64,000 bases of DNA from Pseudomonas denitrificans (nom. rej.) (GTDB lineage Bacteria > Pseudomonadota > Gammaproteobacteria > Pseudomonadales > Pseudomonadaceae): the NCBI RefSeq assembly GCF_008807415.1, contig NZ_CP043626.1:6238501-6302500 (forward strand), written 5' to 3'. Both the position numbers and the translations under genes were made by a program. Below are positions 52,785 through 64,000 of this stretch, one piece after another. Below the pieces are notes generated by a model that had not been told where the DNA came from, ran no database searches, and saw only the letters and a program-made list of their open reading frames with translations. Numbering within the stretch: position 1 is the stretch's first letter; each line of letters opens with the position of its first letter.

Positions 52785-53835
52785 ATGAGCCAGCCTCTGT
52801 TTTCCCCGTCCGGCCTGAGCCTGCCCCTGGCCAGCAACATCGGCGTGCTGTCCGCTGCCGCCAGCGGCCTGGGACGCTTCATCGGCGACCAGGGCGGCGA
52901 CATCGACCGCGTCTTCGGTCGCGCCGGCATCGACCCGGAGCGCCTGCTGCATCCGACCCTGAGCCTGGCGCTGACCAACTACTGCCAGGTGCTGGAAGAG
53001 GCCGCGCGACAGTCGGGCTGCGACAACTTCGGGCTGCGCTACGGCGAGCAGTTCCGCCCCCGCGCTGGGCCTGCTGGGCTACGTCGGGCTGTGTTCGGAA
53101 ACGCTGGAGGAGGCGCTGAAGAACTTCGCTGCCGCCTTCCCCTACCACCAGCACGACACCCTGATCCGCCTGGTGGATTGCGGCGAGTGCTATCGCTTCG
53201 ACTACCAGGTTCGCCACGGCGCGATCCTCGACCGCCGCCAGGACGCCGAGCTGACCTTGGGCATGGCACTGAACCTGATGCGCCACGCGCTCGGCCCCGA
53301 GTGGGCGCCGCGTGCGGTGAGCTTCGAGCACGCGCGGCCGGAAGGCTGGCAGGAACATGGGCGGGTGTTCGATGCGCCGGTGCTGTTCCAGCGCGGCTGC
53401 AATTCGATGCTGATTCCCAAGCGTGACCTCTACGGCCGGCAGATGCCCGAACGCGACGCCAACCTCTTGTTCCTGGTGCAGGACGTGATCCGTCGCCTGG
53501 GCGAGCAGGGCGGTGCGCCGAATCTGGTGGAGGACGCCGGCACCCAGATTCGCCTGGCGCTGGCGGATGGCGAGCCGTCGCTGGAGATCATTGCCGAACA
53601 GCTGGAGCTCACCACCGCCGGCCTGCAGCGACGCTTGCGCGAGGCCGGGCTGAGCTTCAGCCAGCTGGTGGAAAACACCCGTCGCGAGCTGGCGCTGCAC
53701 TATCTGCGTCAGCCGCAACGGCCGATCTCCGAACTGGCGCCGCTGCTGGGCTACTCCGAGACCAGCGCCTTCTCCCGCGCCTTCCGCCGCTGGTTCGGCG
53801 TGAGCCCGCGGCAGTGGCGTAGCGACGCCAGCTGA
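52785..53835 (+). CDS. AraC family transcriptional regulator, frame broken once
   Basis: About 350 residues across two frames. The first is MSQPLFSPSGLSLPLASNIGVLSAAASGLGRFIGDQGGDIDRVFGRAGIDPERLLHPTLSLALTNYCQVLEEAARQSGCDNFGLRYGEQF. After the CCCCC run at 53057-53061 it continues ALGLLGYVGLCSETLEEALKNFAAAFPYHQHDT. The N-terminal two-thirds match the AraC_N arabinose-binding-like domain (PF12625 type). The C-terminal helix-turn-helices include SLEIIAEQLELTTAGLQRRLREAGLSFSQLVE and RPISELAPLLGYSETSAFSRAFRRWFGVSPRQWR. An extra C (or two missing bases) explains the break. Divergent from the ethanolamine permease, so probably its local regulator. Confidence 0.83.
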
Positions 53836-53846
53836 GGTTTTTCATT

Positions 53847-53923
53847 GCAGGAGCGGGCTATGCCCGCTATCGCCGGCTTTGCCGGCGGCCTGCATACGGA
53901 TCGCGGGCATGGCCCGCTCCTAC
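53847..53923. repeat. REP element with enlarged loop
   Basis: GCAGGAGCGGGCTATGCCCGC on the left, GATCGCGGGCATGGCCCGCTCCTAC on the right, with an extra hairpin (GCCGGCTTTGCCGGC) between them. It lies at the end of the AraC-type gene. Confidence 0.75.
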
Positions 53924-54039
53924 AACAGCTTGGTGGCCTGTTATCCCTTGTAGAGTGGATAACCCGTACCGCGCGGGGGCTATGCACGATGCCCAATCTG
54001 CTCCTGCGAATGGCATCCATCCGAGCCTTTTGCGGACAT

Positions 54040-54065
54040 AAAAAAGCGCGGCCCAAGGGCCGCGC
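54040..54065 (-). terminator. Intrinsic terminator of the eut-linked aldehyde dehydrogenase
   Basis: GCGCGGCCC/GGGCCGCGC stem followed on the minus strand by TTTTTTATG, about 57 bp past the stop. Confidence 0.85.
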
Positions 54066-54121
54066 AAGGATCGATGTGAGGAGGCGCCCGGCTCGCGCCG
54101 GGCGGATGACTCAGGAAAAAC

Positions 54122-55641
<1,520 letters not shown>

Positions 55642-55964
55642 GGTCGGATCTCCTGGGTCTTGTGCTTGTTGGGGAGGACGTTGAACAAGCGTAGAGCAAG
55701 GGCCGGGCCATGCCAGTGAAAGGCACGCCGCGCATGGGCTGGGCGGGTGGCTGGTGATGCTCCGGAAAGCGCGCTGTTACGCCTCTGGCACAGTGCCTCG
55801 TGACACTTTGTCCCGTTTTCGTGACAGTCGTGACCTGACGGTCGGCCAGGCGTTGCATTGGGCTGGCGCGTGGGGGATGCTGTCCTGCGTTCTGCTGAAT
55901 TGTCCTACAGGATTCGACAGGACCTCGGGGCTGCCTCCCCGTCCCCAAGCGGAGAACAACAAGA
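55642..55964. other. Divergent intergenic region between aldehyde dehydrogenase and eutR
   Basis: 323 bp with two outward promoters expected. It holds three TCGTGAC(A/C) direct repeats (separate entry). I could not find a clean sigma54 -24/-12 element by eye on either strand, although eutR is a sigma54 activator. Confidence 0.5.
55798..55835. promoter_or_regulatory. Three TCGTGACM direct repeats, candidate activator-binding sites
   Basis: TCGTGACA at 55798-55805, TCGTGACA at 55819-55826 and TCGTGACC at 55828-55835. Repeats 1 and 2 are 21 bp apart start to start (two helical turns). They lie about 160 bp upstream of the aldehyde dehydrogenase start and 130 bp upstream of eutR. Placement suits an upstream activating sequence for the EutR activator; function is inferred. 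Confidence 0.5.
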
Positions 55965-57876
<1,912 letters not shown>

Positions 57877-57880
<4 letters not shown>

Positions 57881-57960
57881 GATGGGTGGAGCGCAGCGAT
57901 ACCCATGCTGACCCGGTTCCCCGAATCGATGGGTATCGCTGCGCTCCACGCCATCCTACG
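57877..57960. repeat. Dispersed repeat, GTAGGATGGGTGGAGC...GATACCCAT family
   Basis: GTAGGATGGGTGGAGCGCAG and GCGATACCCATGC are mirrored by GATGGGTATCGC and TGCGCTCCACGCCATCCTAC. It supplies the eutR stop codon. Related copies lie at 14418 and 60406. Confidence 0.85.
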
Positions 57961-58109
57961 TATCGTTCCCGTGACGACTTTCCCCGGCCTGCGGGAACCG
58001 CCTCTCCACCTCGTCGTCTGATGCCCCGGCGGCGGGCCGCGCGGGGGTGCGCTGTGCTACTCTGCCGCCCATTCGAAGTGCCTTCAAAGGCTTGATTGCA
58101 GGAGTCTGC

Positions 58110-59462
58110 ATGCATATCCACATCCTCGGCATCTGCGGCACCTTCATGGGGTCGCTGGCCGTCCTGGCCAAGGAACTGGGCCACCGCGTGACCGGCTCCG
58201 ACGCCAACGTCTACCCGCCCATGAGTACCCAGCTGCAAGCCCAGGGCATCGAGCTGATGCAGGGCTACGACCCTGCGCACCTGGAGCCGGCACCGGACCT
58301 GGTAGTGGTCGGCAACGCGCTGTCGCGCGGCAACCCGGCAGTGGAGTACGTGCTGAACAAGGGCCTGCCCTATGTCTCCGGCCCGCAGTGGCTGGCCGAC
58401 CACGTGCTGCAGGGCCGCTGGGTCCTGGCGGCCGCCGGCACCCACGGCAAGACCACCACCAGCAGCATGCTGGCCTGGGTCCTGGAGCACGCCGGCATGA
58501 GCCCGGGCTTCCTGATCGGCGGCGTGCCGCAGAACTTCGGGGTCTCCGCGCGCCTGGGCGGCACCCCGTTCTTCGTGGTCGAGGCCGACGAGTACGACAG
58601 CGCCTTCTTCGACAAGCGCTCCAAGTTCGTCCACTACCACCCGCGCACGGCGATCCTGAACAACCTGGAGTTCGACCACGCGGACATCTTCCCCGACCTC
58701 GCGGCCATCGAGCGGCAGTTCCACCACCTGGTGCGGACCATCCCCGGCGAAGGCCTGGTCATCCACCCGACGTCCGAGACCGCACTCAAGCGCGTGATCG
58801 ACATGGGCTGCTGGACGCCGGTGCAGACCACCGGCGAAGGCGGCCAGTGGCAGGCGCGCCTGCTCAGCGAAGACGGCTCGCACTTCGAGGTGCTGTTCGA
58901 CGGCAAGGCCCAGGGCACCGTGGACTGGGAACTGACCGGCCAGCACAACGTTGCCAACGCCCTGGCTTGCCTCGCGGCGGCCCGCCATGTCGGCGTGGTG
59001 CCGGAGCTGGGTTGCGCCGCGCTGTCGGCCTTCAAGAGCGTCAAGCGGCGCATGGAGAAGGTCGCGGAAGTGCAGGGCGTGACCATCTATGACGACTTCG
59101 CCCACCACCCGACTGCCATTGCCACCACCCTCGACGGCCTGCGCAAGCGCGTCGGCGATGCCAAGGTGATCGCCGTGGTCGAACCGCGCTCCAACTCCAT
59201 GAAGCTCGGTGCCCACCGCGACGGCTTGCCGGAGTCCGTGGTGCAGGCCGACAACGTGTTCTGGTACGCGCCGCCGAACCTCGGCTGGGACCTGGCGGCC
59301 ACCGTCGCCAGTTCCACCGTGCCCACGCAAGTGTGCGATTCGCTGGAAGCCATCATCGAGGGCGTGAAGGCCATCGCCACGCCGGGCACCCAGGTAGTGG
59401 TCATGAGCAACGGCGGATTCGGTGGCCTGCACGGCAAGCTGGCCAAGGCGCTGGAGGGCTGA
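58110..59462 (+). CDS. mpl: UDP-N-acetylmuramate:L-alanyl-gamma-D-glutamyl-meso-diaminopimelate ligase
   Basis: 450-residue Mur ligase family enzyme. [42 protein letters not shown] is the Mpl N-terminus. [23 protein letters not shown] is the ATP P-loop, [23 protein letters not shown] the central metal/ATP region, and [18 protein letters not shown] the C-terminal conserved block. It recycles the murein tripeptide onto UDP-MurNAc. AGGAG at 58100-58104 sets the ATG. It is coupled to ubiX (2-bp gap). Confidence 0.95.
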   Translation: MHIHILGICGTFMGSLAVLAKELGHRVTGSDANVYPPMSTQLQAQGIELMQGYDPAHLEPAPDLVVVGNALSRGNPAVEYVLNKGLPYVSGPQWLADHVLQGRWVLAAAGTHGKTTTSSMLAWVLEHAGMSPGFLIGGVPQNFGVSARLGGTPFFVVEADEYDSAFFDKRSKFVHYHPRTAILNNLEFDHADIFPDLAAIERQFHHLVRTIPGEGLVIHPTSETALKRVIDMGCWTPVQTTGEGGQWQARLLSEDGSHFEVLFDGKAQGTVDWELTGQHNVANALACLAAARHVGVVPELGCAALSAFKSVKRRMEKVAEVQGVTIYDDFAHHPTAIATTLDGLRKRVGDAKVIAVVEPRSNSMKLGAHRDGLPESVVQADNVFWYAPPNLGWDLAATVASSTVPTQVCDSLEAIIEGVKAIATPGTQVVVMSNGGFGGLHGKLAKALEG

Positions 59463-59464
59463 AC

Positions 59465-60094
59465 ATGGCCGGAGCCGAACGCGTCACCCTCGCCATGACC
59501 GGCGCCTCGGGCGCCCAGTACGGCCTGCGTCTGCTCGACTGCCTGGTGCAGGAAGACCGCGAGGTGCACTTCCTGATCTCCAAGGCCGCGCAACTGGTGG
59601 TGGCCACCGAGACCGACGTGACCCTGCCGAGCAAGCCGCAGGCGATGCAGGCTTTCCTGAGTGAATACACCGGCGCCGCGCCGGGGCAGATTCGCGTCTA
59701 CGGCAAGGAAGACTGGATGGCCCCGGTGGCCTCCGGTTCCGGCGCGCCGAGTGCGATGGTGGTGGTGCCCTGCTCGACGGGGACGCTCTCGGCGATTGCC
59801 ACGGGCGCCTGCAACAACCTCATCGAACGCGCCGCCGACGTGGCGCTGAAGGAGCGCCGCCAGCTGATCCTGGTGCCGCGCGAGGCGCCGTTCTCCAGCA
59901 TCCACCTGGAGAACATGCTCAAGCTGTCCAACCTGGGCGCGGTGATCCTGCCGGCCGCTCCGGGCTTCTATCACCAGCCGCAGACGGTCGACGACCTGAT
60001 CGACTTCGTCGTCGCGCGCATCCTCAACCAACTGGGTATTCCCCAGGACATGCTGCCGCGCTGGGGCGAACACCATCTTGTCAGCGACGAATAA
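59465..60094 (+). CDS. ubiX: Flavin prenyltransferase UbiX
   Basis: 209 residues. [22 protein letters not shown] is the FMN-binding start. [53 protein letters not shown] carries the conserved UbiX motifs. It makes the prenylated FMN cofactor used by the UbiD decarboxylase in ubiquinone synthesis. It follows mpl directly, as in P. aeruginosa. Confidence 0.95.
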   Translation: MAGAERVTLAMTGASGAQYGLRLLDCLVQEDREVHFLISKAAQLVVATETDVTLPSKPQAMQAFLSEYTGAAPGQIRVYGKEDWMAPVASGSGAPSAMVVVPCSTGTLSAIATGACNNLIERAADVALKERRQLILVPREAPFSSIHLENMLKLSNLGAVILPAAPGFYHQPQTVDDLIDFVVARILNQLGIPQDMLPRWGEHHLVSDE

Positions 60095-60371
60095 GCTCCT
60101 CGCCGCCCTGTTGCTGTTGCAACTGGGCGGTTGCGCCACCGTGAAGACCCTCAACGACAGCCGCCCCGGCGATCCGCTGATCTATGCCGGCACCCGGCTG
60201 GACTGGTATTCGCTCAATGGCGGCTGCTGCCCGAAGGACCACTTCGGCACCGACGCGCCGGCCTACCCCGGTCTCGACCTGCCCGGCAGCGCGCTGCTGG
60301 ATACCTTGCTGCTGCCGCTGTCGATTGCCGCAGAGCTGGGCGTCGGCCTGCAGGTGTGGGGCGGGAACTGA
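60078..60371 (+). CDS. YceK/YidQ-type small outer-membrane lipoprotein
   Basis: 97 residues. Signal peptide [19 protein letters not shown] with lipobox LGGC (lipid Cys about position 19). The mature part [24 protein letters not shown] and [27 protein letters not shown] matches the DUF1375 (YceK) pattern. The only workable start is TTG 60078, inside the last 17 bases of ubiX. Function unknown. Confidence 0.75.
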   Translation: MSATNKLLAALLLLQLGGCATVKTLNDSRPGDPLIYAGTRLDWYSLNGGCCPKDHFGTDAPAYPGLDLPGSALLDTLLLPLSIAAELGVGLQVWGGN

Positions 60372-60405
60372 TCCGCTACTGCTGAACGTCAAGGGATACC
60401 CCTAC

Positions 60406-60487
60406 GCAGGATGGTGTGGAGCGAAGCGATACCCATCAATAGTGGCAATGCCCGCATGGGTATCGCTCCGCTCCACCCATCCTACGA
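60406..60487. repeat. Dispersed repeat, GGATGGTGTGGAGC...GATACCCAT family
   Basis: GCAGGATGGTGTGGAGCG and GCGATACCCATC are mirrored by GCATGGGTATCGC and GCTCCACCCATCCTACG. It is the third copy of this family in the window, after the lipoprotein gene. Confidence 0.8.
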
Positions 60488-60535
60488 GAGCATGCGTATC
60501 CAGGGCTGTCCCGCGCAGAACGGTGGGCTTGCCTG

Positions 60536-60665
60536 TAGGAACGGGCCGCGCCCGCGACCGCGGACAAAGTCCGCGTTCACTTGAGCGCACATTGCGACCG
60601 GGTGGATGGACACTCTCTGCAAGGGCGCCTGCCGGCGCCTTCGCGGGCATGGCTCGCTCCTGCAG
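60536..60665. repeat. Two degenerate REP-like elements
   Basis: GTAGGAACGGGCCGCGCCCGCG...AAAGTCCGCG, then CGCGGGCATGGCTCGCTCCTGCAG at its right end. Both arms are eroded. With the repeat at 60406 they occupy most of the 315-bp gap between the lipoprotein and the convergent NAD-binding gene. Confidence 0.55.
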
Positions 60666-60686
60666 GGTGTTCCACTGGACGGCGGG

Positions 60687-61328
60687 TTACTTGCCCAGCT
60701 TGCGCAGTTCGTCCGACTCGACGACGCGCACGCCCTTGCCCGGTTCCAGGGCCAGGCGCCACAGCGCACGGGCCAGGGCGATGGCTTCGATGCCGTGGAG
60801 CTTGCCCGGCAGGATGCGCGAGAACGGCGCGGCGAGCAGTTCGGCCAAGCGGACTTCCTCGCGCTGCCCCAGCAGCAGCGACGGCCGCGCGATGGTCAAT
60901 TGCTGCCAGCCTTGCCGGCGCAGCGCATCTTCCAGTTCGCCCTTGGTCCGGCTGTAGAAGATCGATGACTTGCTGTCCGCGCCCAGCGCGCTGACCACGA
61001 TGTAGTGCCGGGCGCCCAGGGCCAGGCCGCGCTCGCCCAGGGCCAGCGGCAGGTCGAAATCGACGCTGCGGAAGGCCTCTTCGGAGCCCGCTTCCTTGAG
61101 TGTGGTGCCCAGGCAGCAGAATAGGGTGTCCACCGGCGTGGTCAGGTGCGGGATGAGCTCAGCCAGCGGGCCGATGGGATTGTCCAGGCGTGGGTGCTCC
61201 GCCAGCTTCCTTCGGGCCGGGGCGATGACGCGCTTGACCGTGGGCTCGTTGAGCATGCGGTCGAGCAGATGCTCACCGGTCAGGCCGGTGGCGCCAGCTA
61301 GCAGGATATTCGTCGGTTTCGAGTACAT
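60687..61328 (-). CDS. NAD(P)-binding oxidoreductase, HTATIP2/YbjT-like atypical SDR
   Basis: 213 residues. N-terminal [20 protein letters not shown] is an atypical-SDR Rossmann motif (GATGxTG). The region [70 protein letters not shown] holds the YxxxK pair (YSRTK). Substrate unknown. It lies immediately downstream of the MORN/C13 gene on the same strand. Confidence 0.83.
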   Translation of the reverse strand: MYSKPTNILLAGATGLTGEHLLDRMLNEPTVKRVIAPARRKLAEHPRLDNPIGPLAELIPHLTTPVDTLFCCLGTTLKEAGSEEAFRSVDFDLPLALGERGLALGARHYIVVSALGADSKSSIFYSRTKGELEDALRRQGWQQLTIARPSLLLGQREEVRLAELLAAPFSRILPGKLHGIEAIALARALWRLALEPGKGVRVVESDELRKLGK

Positions 61329-61358
61329 CTGTGTTTCCCCTCTGACACACCTTCCAGC

Positions 61359-63089
61359 TTAGTTCTCGCCCTGTCCTTTTGCCTGCGCATCGTTGCTGCC
61401 GAGCGCCAGGGCTCCGTGCGTCTGTTGCGCACGCAGGGCCTGCCAGCGAGTAATGACCGCATCCGGCGCCCAGAGTTGCGGTTCCGATGGCTCGAACTCT
61501 TCCTCCTTCTCGCGCTTGGCCACGGTGGCGCTGGCCAGCTTGAACGCCTGCCTGAGGTCGTCGGTCTGCTGGAAGGCCTTGGCAAAGAGCGCATCGCCGA
61601 AGTAGGTGAAGTCGGCCTCCTCGGAGCAACCGAAGGACACCCGGTCGCTGCGCGCGGCGGTCATGATCAGGGTCTTGTCGTCCTTGAGCGCGGGGATGAA
61701 GCCGCCGCTGTAGCAGGCGGAGATCACCAGCACCTTGGTGCGGTCCTTGAGCGGAGCGAGCAGGTTGGCCAGTTCGCTGGCCGGCAGGTCGTCGAGTTTC
61801 AGGCCGGGCATGTCCAGCACCAGCTGGTGGTCATGGGAGCCGTGGCTGGTCAGGTAGATGAACACCAGGTCTTCCGGGCCGCTGCGCTGCGCGATGGTGC
61901 GCAGGGTGCGGGCGAGGGTTTCGCGGGTGGCCATGGGACGGTCGGCGAGGTGATCGCGGTGGTTCACCAGGCGCACCACGCCGCGCGCACCAAAGCGATC
62001 ACCGAGCAGGTTGGCGACGTAGTCGGCCTCGCGCAGGAACACGCTCTGCTTGCCGTCGCCGCCCAGGCTGACGCCGTAGAGCTCGATTGCCGGGGTGGAC
62101 TGCGGGACGGCGGCCAGGGCTTTCTCCAGCATGGCGCCCTGTTCCAGCAAGCCGACTTCCAGCGGATTGGGCAGTGTTTTGCCGGCGGCGTCCTGGCGCA
62201 ACTGGCCGGCGCTCCAGGTGCCTTTCTGCACGCTGCCGTCATGGCGGGTGAGGGTGCCGGCGCCGGAGTACTCGCCACGGGCGAAGCCGCCGCTGTAGGT
62301 CTGGCCGTCGGCCCTGGTCAGGGTGCCCTGGCCGTCGAAGCGCCAGAAACGGAAGTCGCCCTTGTAGCGGCTGCCATCGGCGCCGATGAACTCGCCCGGC
62401 CCGCTCAGCGCGCCGGCCTTGAAGCGACCGAACCAGACATCGCCGTCAGCGTTCTGGAAGCGTCCGGTGCCGTCGAACTGGTCGTTGCGGAACTCGCCGG
62501 CGTACTGGTCGCCCGCATCGTCGCGGAAGATGCCCTTGCCTTCGAGCACGCCGTTCTTGAACGGGCCGCTGTACTGGTTGCCGAGGCTGTCGCGGCGGGC
62601 CCCTTCACCGTTGGCTTCGCCACGGGAGAAGGCGCCCTGGTGGTGGGTGCCATCGGCTTGTTCGAGGCTGCCCAGGCCCTCGTAGCGACCCTTGCGGAAG
62701 CCGCCGCTGTAGGTGGTGCCGCCCTGGGAAATCCGCCCTTCGCCGTCGAACTCGCCGCGCTTGAACTGGCCCTCGTAGAAGCTGCCGTCGGCGTACTGCA
62801 GGCGGCCACGCCCTTCGAACAGGCCGTCGCGGAACTCGCCTTCATAGCTCGTGCCGTTGCCGTCGTTCCACTTGCCCTGGCCGCTCTGCAGGCCCTTGTC
62901 GAAGCCGCCCTCGTACCAGGCGCCGTTGCTGTAATCCAGCCGCCCGGGCCCTTGCAACTGGCCGTTCACCAGCTCGCCACGGTAGCGCGCGCCGTCGGGC
63001 AGGCGGGCGTCCGGTGGTGTCAGCGGTTCGCCTTCGCCGCAGGCAGTCAGGAGCAGGGCAAGGCTCAAGGGCAGGAGTTGGCGTGGCAT
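61359..63089 (-). CDS. Lipoprotein with MORN repeats fused to a C13 (legumain-like) peptidase domain
   Basis: 576 residues. A lipoprotein signal with LLLTAC|G places the lipid at Cys17. Residues about 35-300 form 11-12 MORN repeats of 23 residues (YEGEFRDGLFEGRGRLQYADGS type). Residues about 330-535 form a caspase-hemoglobinase fold with the family C13 dyad: His416 in YLTSHGSHDH and Cys459 in VISACYSGGF. Intact catalytic residues suggest an active cysteine peptidase anchored in the envelope. Substrate and partner are unknown. PAO1 has a counterpart near PA4016 (from memory). Confidence 0.85.
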   Translation of the reverse strand: MPRQLLPLSLALLLTACGEGEPLTPPDARLPDGARYRGELVNGQLQGPGRLDYSNGAWYEGGFDKGLQSGQGKWNDGNGTSYEGEFRDGLFEGRGRLQYADGSFYEGQFKRGEFDGEGRISQGGTTYSGGFRKGRYEGLGSLEQADGTHHQGAFSRGEANGEGARRDSLGNQYSGPFKNGVLEGKGIFRDDAGDQYAGEFRNDQFDGTGRFQNADGDVWFGRFKAGALSGPGEFIGADGSRYKGDFRFWRFDGQGTLTRADGQTYSGGFARGEYSGAGTLTRHDGSVQKGTWSAGQLRQDAAGKTLPNPLEVGLLEQGAMLEKALAAVPQSTPAIELYGVSLGGDGKQSVFLREADYVANLLGDRFGARGVVRLVNHRDHLADRPMATRETLARTLRTIAQRSGPEDLVFIYLTSHGSHDHQLVLDMPGLKLDDLPASELANLLAPLKDRTKVLVISACYSGGFIPALKDDKTLIMTAARSDRVSFGCSEEADFTYFGDALFAKAFQQTDDLRQAFKLASATVAKREKEEEFEPSEPQLWAPDAVITRWQALRAQQTHGALALGSNDAQAKGQGEN

Positions 63090-63133
63090 CGGGACTCTCG
63101 AATCGACGGTGGGGCGCAGAGTGAGTGTGACGT

Positions 63134-63161
63134 AAAAAAGCCCGCGGACGCGGGCTTTTTT
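63134..63161. terminator. Bidirectional intrinsic terminator
   Basis: AAAAAAGCCCGCG-GA-CGCGGGCTTTTTT, a symmetric hairpin with A and T tails on both sides. It ends the maoC-like gene leftward. Confidence 0.9.
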
Positions 63162-63182
63162 CTCAGCGCTGTGCCAGAGCCG

Positions 63183-63638
63183 TCAGACGAAGCACAGGCT
63201 CAGCGATTCGGCGATGTAGGCCGGCTTGGGCAGGCCTTCGATCTCCAGGGTGCAGCGGGCCTTGATCAGCCACTGGCCGGGGTTCTTCTCGGTGATGTCG
63301 GTGATGGTCACCTGCAGGCGCACGCGCGAATCCACCGGTACCGGCTGGATGAAGCGCACGCTGTCGAGACCGTAGTTGACCACCATCTTGGGGTTCTCCG
63401 GCAGGACCAGCAGGCCCTCGCAGAGCTTGGGGATCAGCGACAGCGACAGGAAGCCGTGGGCGATGGTGCCGCCGAAGGGCGTCTTCTTCGCCTTTTCCGG
63501 GTCGACGTGGATGAACTGGTGGTCCTCGGTGCACTCGGCGAACTGGTTGATGCGCTGTTGATCGACGGTGATCCACTGCGAATGGCCCAGGTCCTTGCCG
63601 ATGTAGTCCTTCAGTGCGCTTACGGGTACGAATGCCAT
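63183..63638 (-). CDS. MaoC-family (R)-hydratase/dehydratase
   Basis: 151-residue single hot-dog protein. INQFAECTEDHQFIHVDPEKAKKTPFGGTIAHGFLSLSL is the hydratase-2 motif with the catalytic Asp-His pair (D in TEDHQ, H in FIHVD). The Rv0216/NodN-like group has this length. Likely hydrates enoyl-CoA-type substrates. GGAGG precedes the ATG. Confidence 0.87.
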   Translation of the reverse strand: MAFVPVSALKDYIGKDLGHSQWITVDQQRINQFAECTEDHQFIHVDPEKAKKTPFGGTIAHGFLSLSLIPKLCEGLLVLPENPKMVVNYGLDSVRFIQPVPVDSRVRLQVTITDITEKNPGQWLIKARCTLEIEGLPKPAYIAESLSLCFV

Positions 63639-63817
63639 GTTTCCTCCGGGGATATCGTTGTTCTTCTAATGCGGCCTGCGTAAGAGTCCGACAACAGATC
63701 AGCATGGGGTCCGCGGCCGGTCAAGCCGCAGCGGCATTCATGCTTTGGGCGAATGCCGAGCCATAGCGGTCGCCGGGCGGGCATAATGGCGGCTCCTTGC
63801 GCTGGAGATGTTCCCTG

Positions 63818-64000
63818 ATGTTGCTACGCGGCCTGACCTGGCTGGTGCTGTTCCAACTGCTCGGCACGGGCCTGAATGCTCTCATCCTGCACATGATTCC
63901 CGGCCCATCATTGGGCTGGTGCTGCTGTTCGCCTTCCTGGTGTGGAACGGCGAGGTGAGCAAGCCGGTGAACGAGGCGGCCGCCTCGCTGCTGCGCTACC
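63818..64000 (+). CDS. CidA/LrgA family holin-like protein, 5' fragment with a frame break
   Basis: Runs off the right edge. MLLRGLTWLVLFQLLGTGLNALILHMIPGP, then after one missing base in the CCC run at 63904-63906, IIGLVLLFAFLVWNGEVSKPVNEAAASLLRY. The IPGPIIGLVLLF block is the CidA/LrgA signature. Small membrane protein thought to modulate murein hydrolase export or cell death. GGAG lies 11 bases upstream of the ATG. Confidence 0.78.

Overview
The window is high-GC chromosomal DNA of a Pseudomonas, close to the P. aeruginosa / P. nitroreducens / P. knackmussii side of the genus. This is inferred from codon use, from REP elements, and from gene order (cidA/lrgA - maoC - C13 peptidase - ubiX - mpl - eutR - eat - eutBC and DedA - mtfA - ppa - xseB - ispA) that, from memory, matches P. 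aeruginosa PAO1 around PA4014-PA4044. I saw no tRNA, rRNA, CRISPR array, IS element or prophage.

Layout. 0-4.8 kb: a polyamine-type ABC transporter operon (ATPase C-terminus, binding protein, two permeases) with an aldehyde dehydrogenase. 5-14.2 kb: mostly housekeeping or orphan enzymes (glyoxalase-like, GNATs, an HI0933-type flavoprotein, a histone-deacetylase-like hydrolase, an MFS transporter, a SagB-type nitroreductase, tesB, a HAD phosphatase). 14.5-16.7 kb: btuB behind a cobalamin riboswitch. 16.7-18.6 kb: dxs. 18.8-20.3 kb: an orphan protein of three Ig-like repeats. 20.8-36.1 kb: a full hydroxyproline catabolic island (lhp/hyp), covering 4-hydroxyproline epimerase, three-subunit D-hydroxyproline dehydrogenase, deaminase, ketoglutarate-semialdehyde dehydrogenase, trans-3- and cis-3-hydroxyproline dehydratases, an imine reductase, an amino-acid ABC transporter, and AraC- and GntR-type regulators. 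36.2-41.7 kb: ispA, xseB, a START protein, a candidate small RNA, ppa, mtfA, DedA, a periplasmic binding protein. 41.7-48.6 kb: a GNAT and the minor-pilin operon fimU-pilV-pilW-pilX-pilY1-pilE. 48.8-57.9 kb: ethanolamine catabolism (eutC, eutB, permease, AraC regulator, aldehyde dehydrogenase, sigma54 activator EutR). 58.1-64 kb: mpl, ubiX, a small lipoprotein, an NAD-binding protein, a MORN-repeat/C13-peptidase lipoprotein, a MaoC hydratase and the start of a CidA/LrgA holin-like gene.

How it works together. The lhp island would convert trans-4-, trans-3- and cis-3-hydroxyproline to 2-oxoglutarate or proline. It carries three near-identical GTATAC-centred palindromes placed as operators for its GntR regulator. 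The island plus the Ig-like gene sits between ispA and dxs, which are normally adjacent (xseB-ispA-dxs). The B12-dependent ethanolamine lyase fits with riboswitch-controlled B12 uptake by btuB in the same window.

Data-quality caution. Eight genes (dxs, mtfA, pilY1, eutB, the ethanolamine permease, the eut-linked AraC gene, the eut-linked aldehyde dehydrogenase, eutR) and the terminal cidA/lrgA fragment contain 13 single-base frame breaks. Almost all are deletions in short C/G runs. Because dxs is essential and has three, these look like sequencing or assembly errors, and I annotate the genes as intact loci with broken reading frames.
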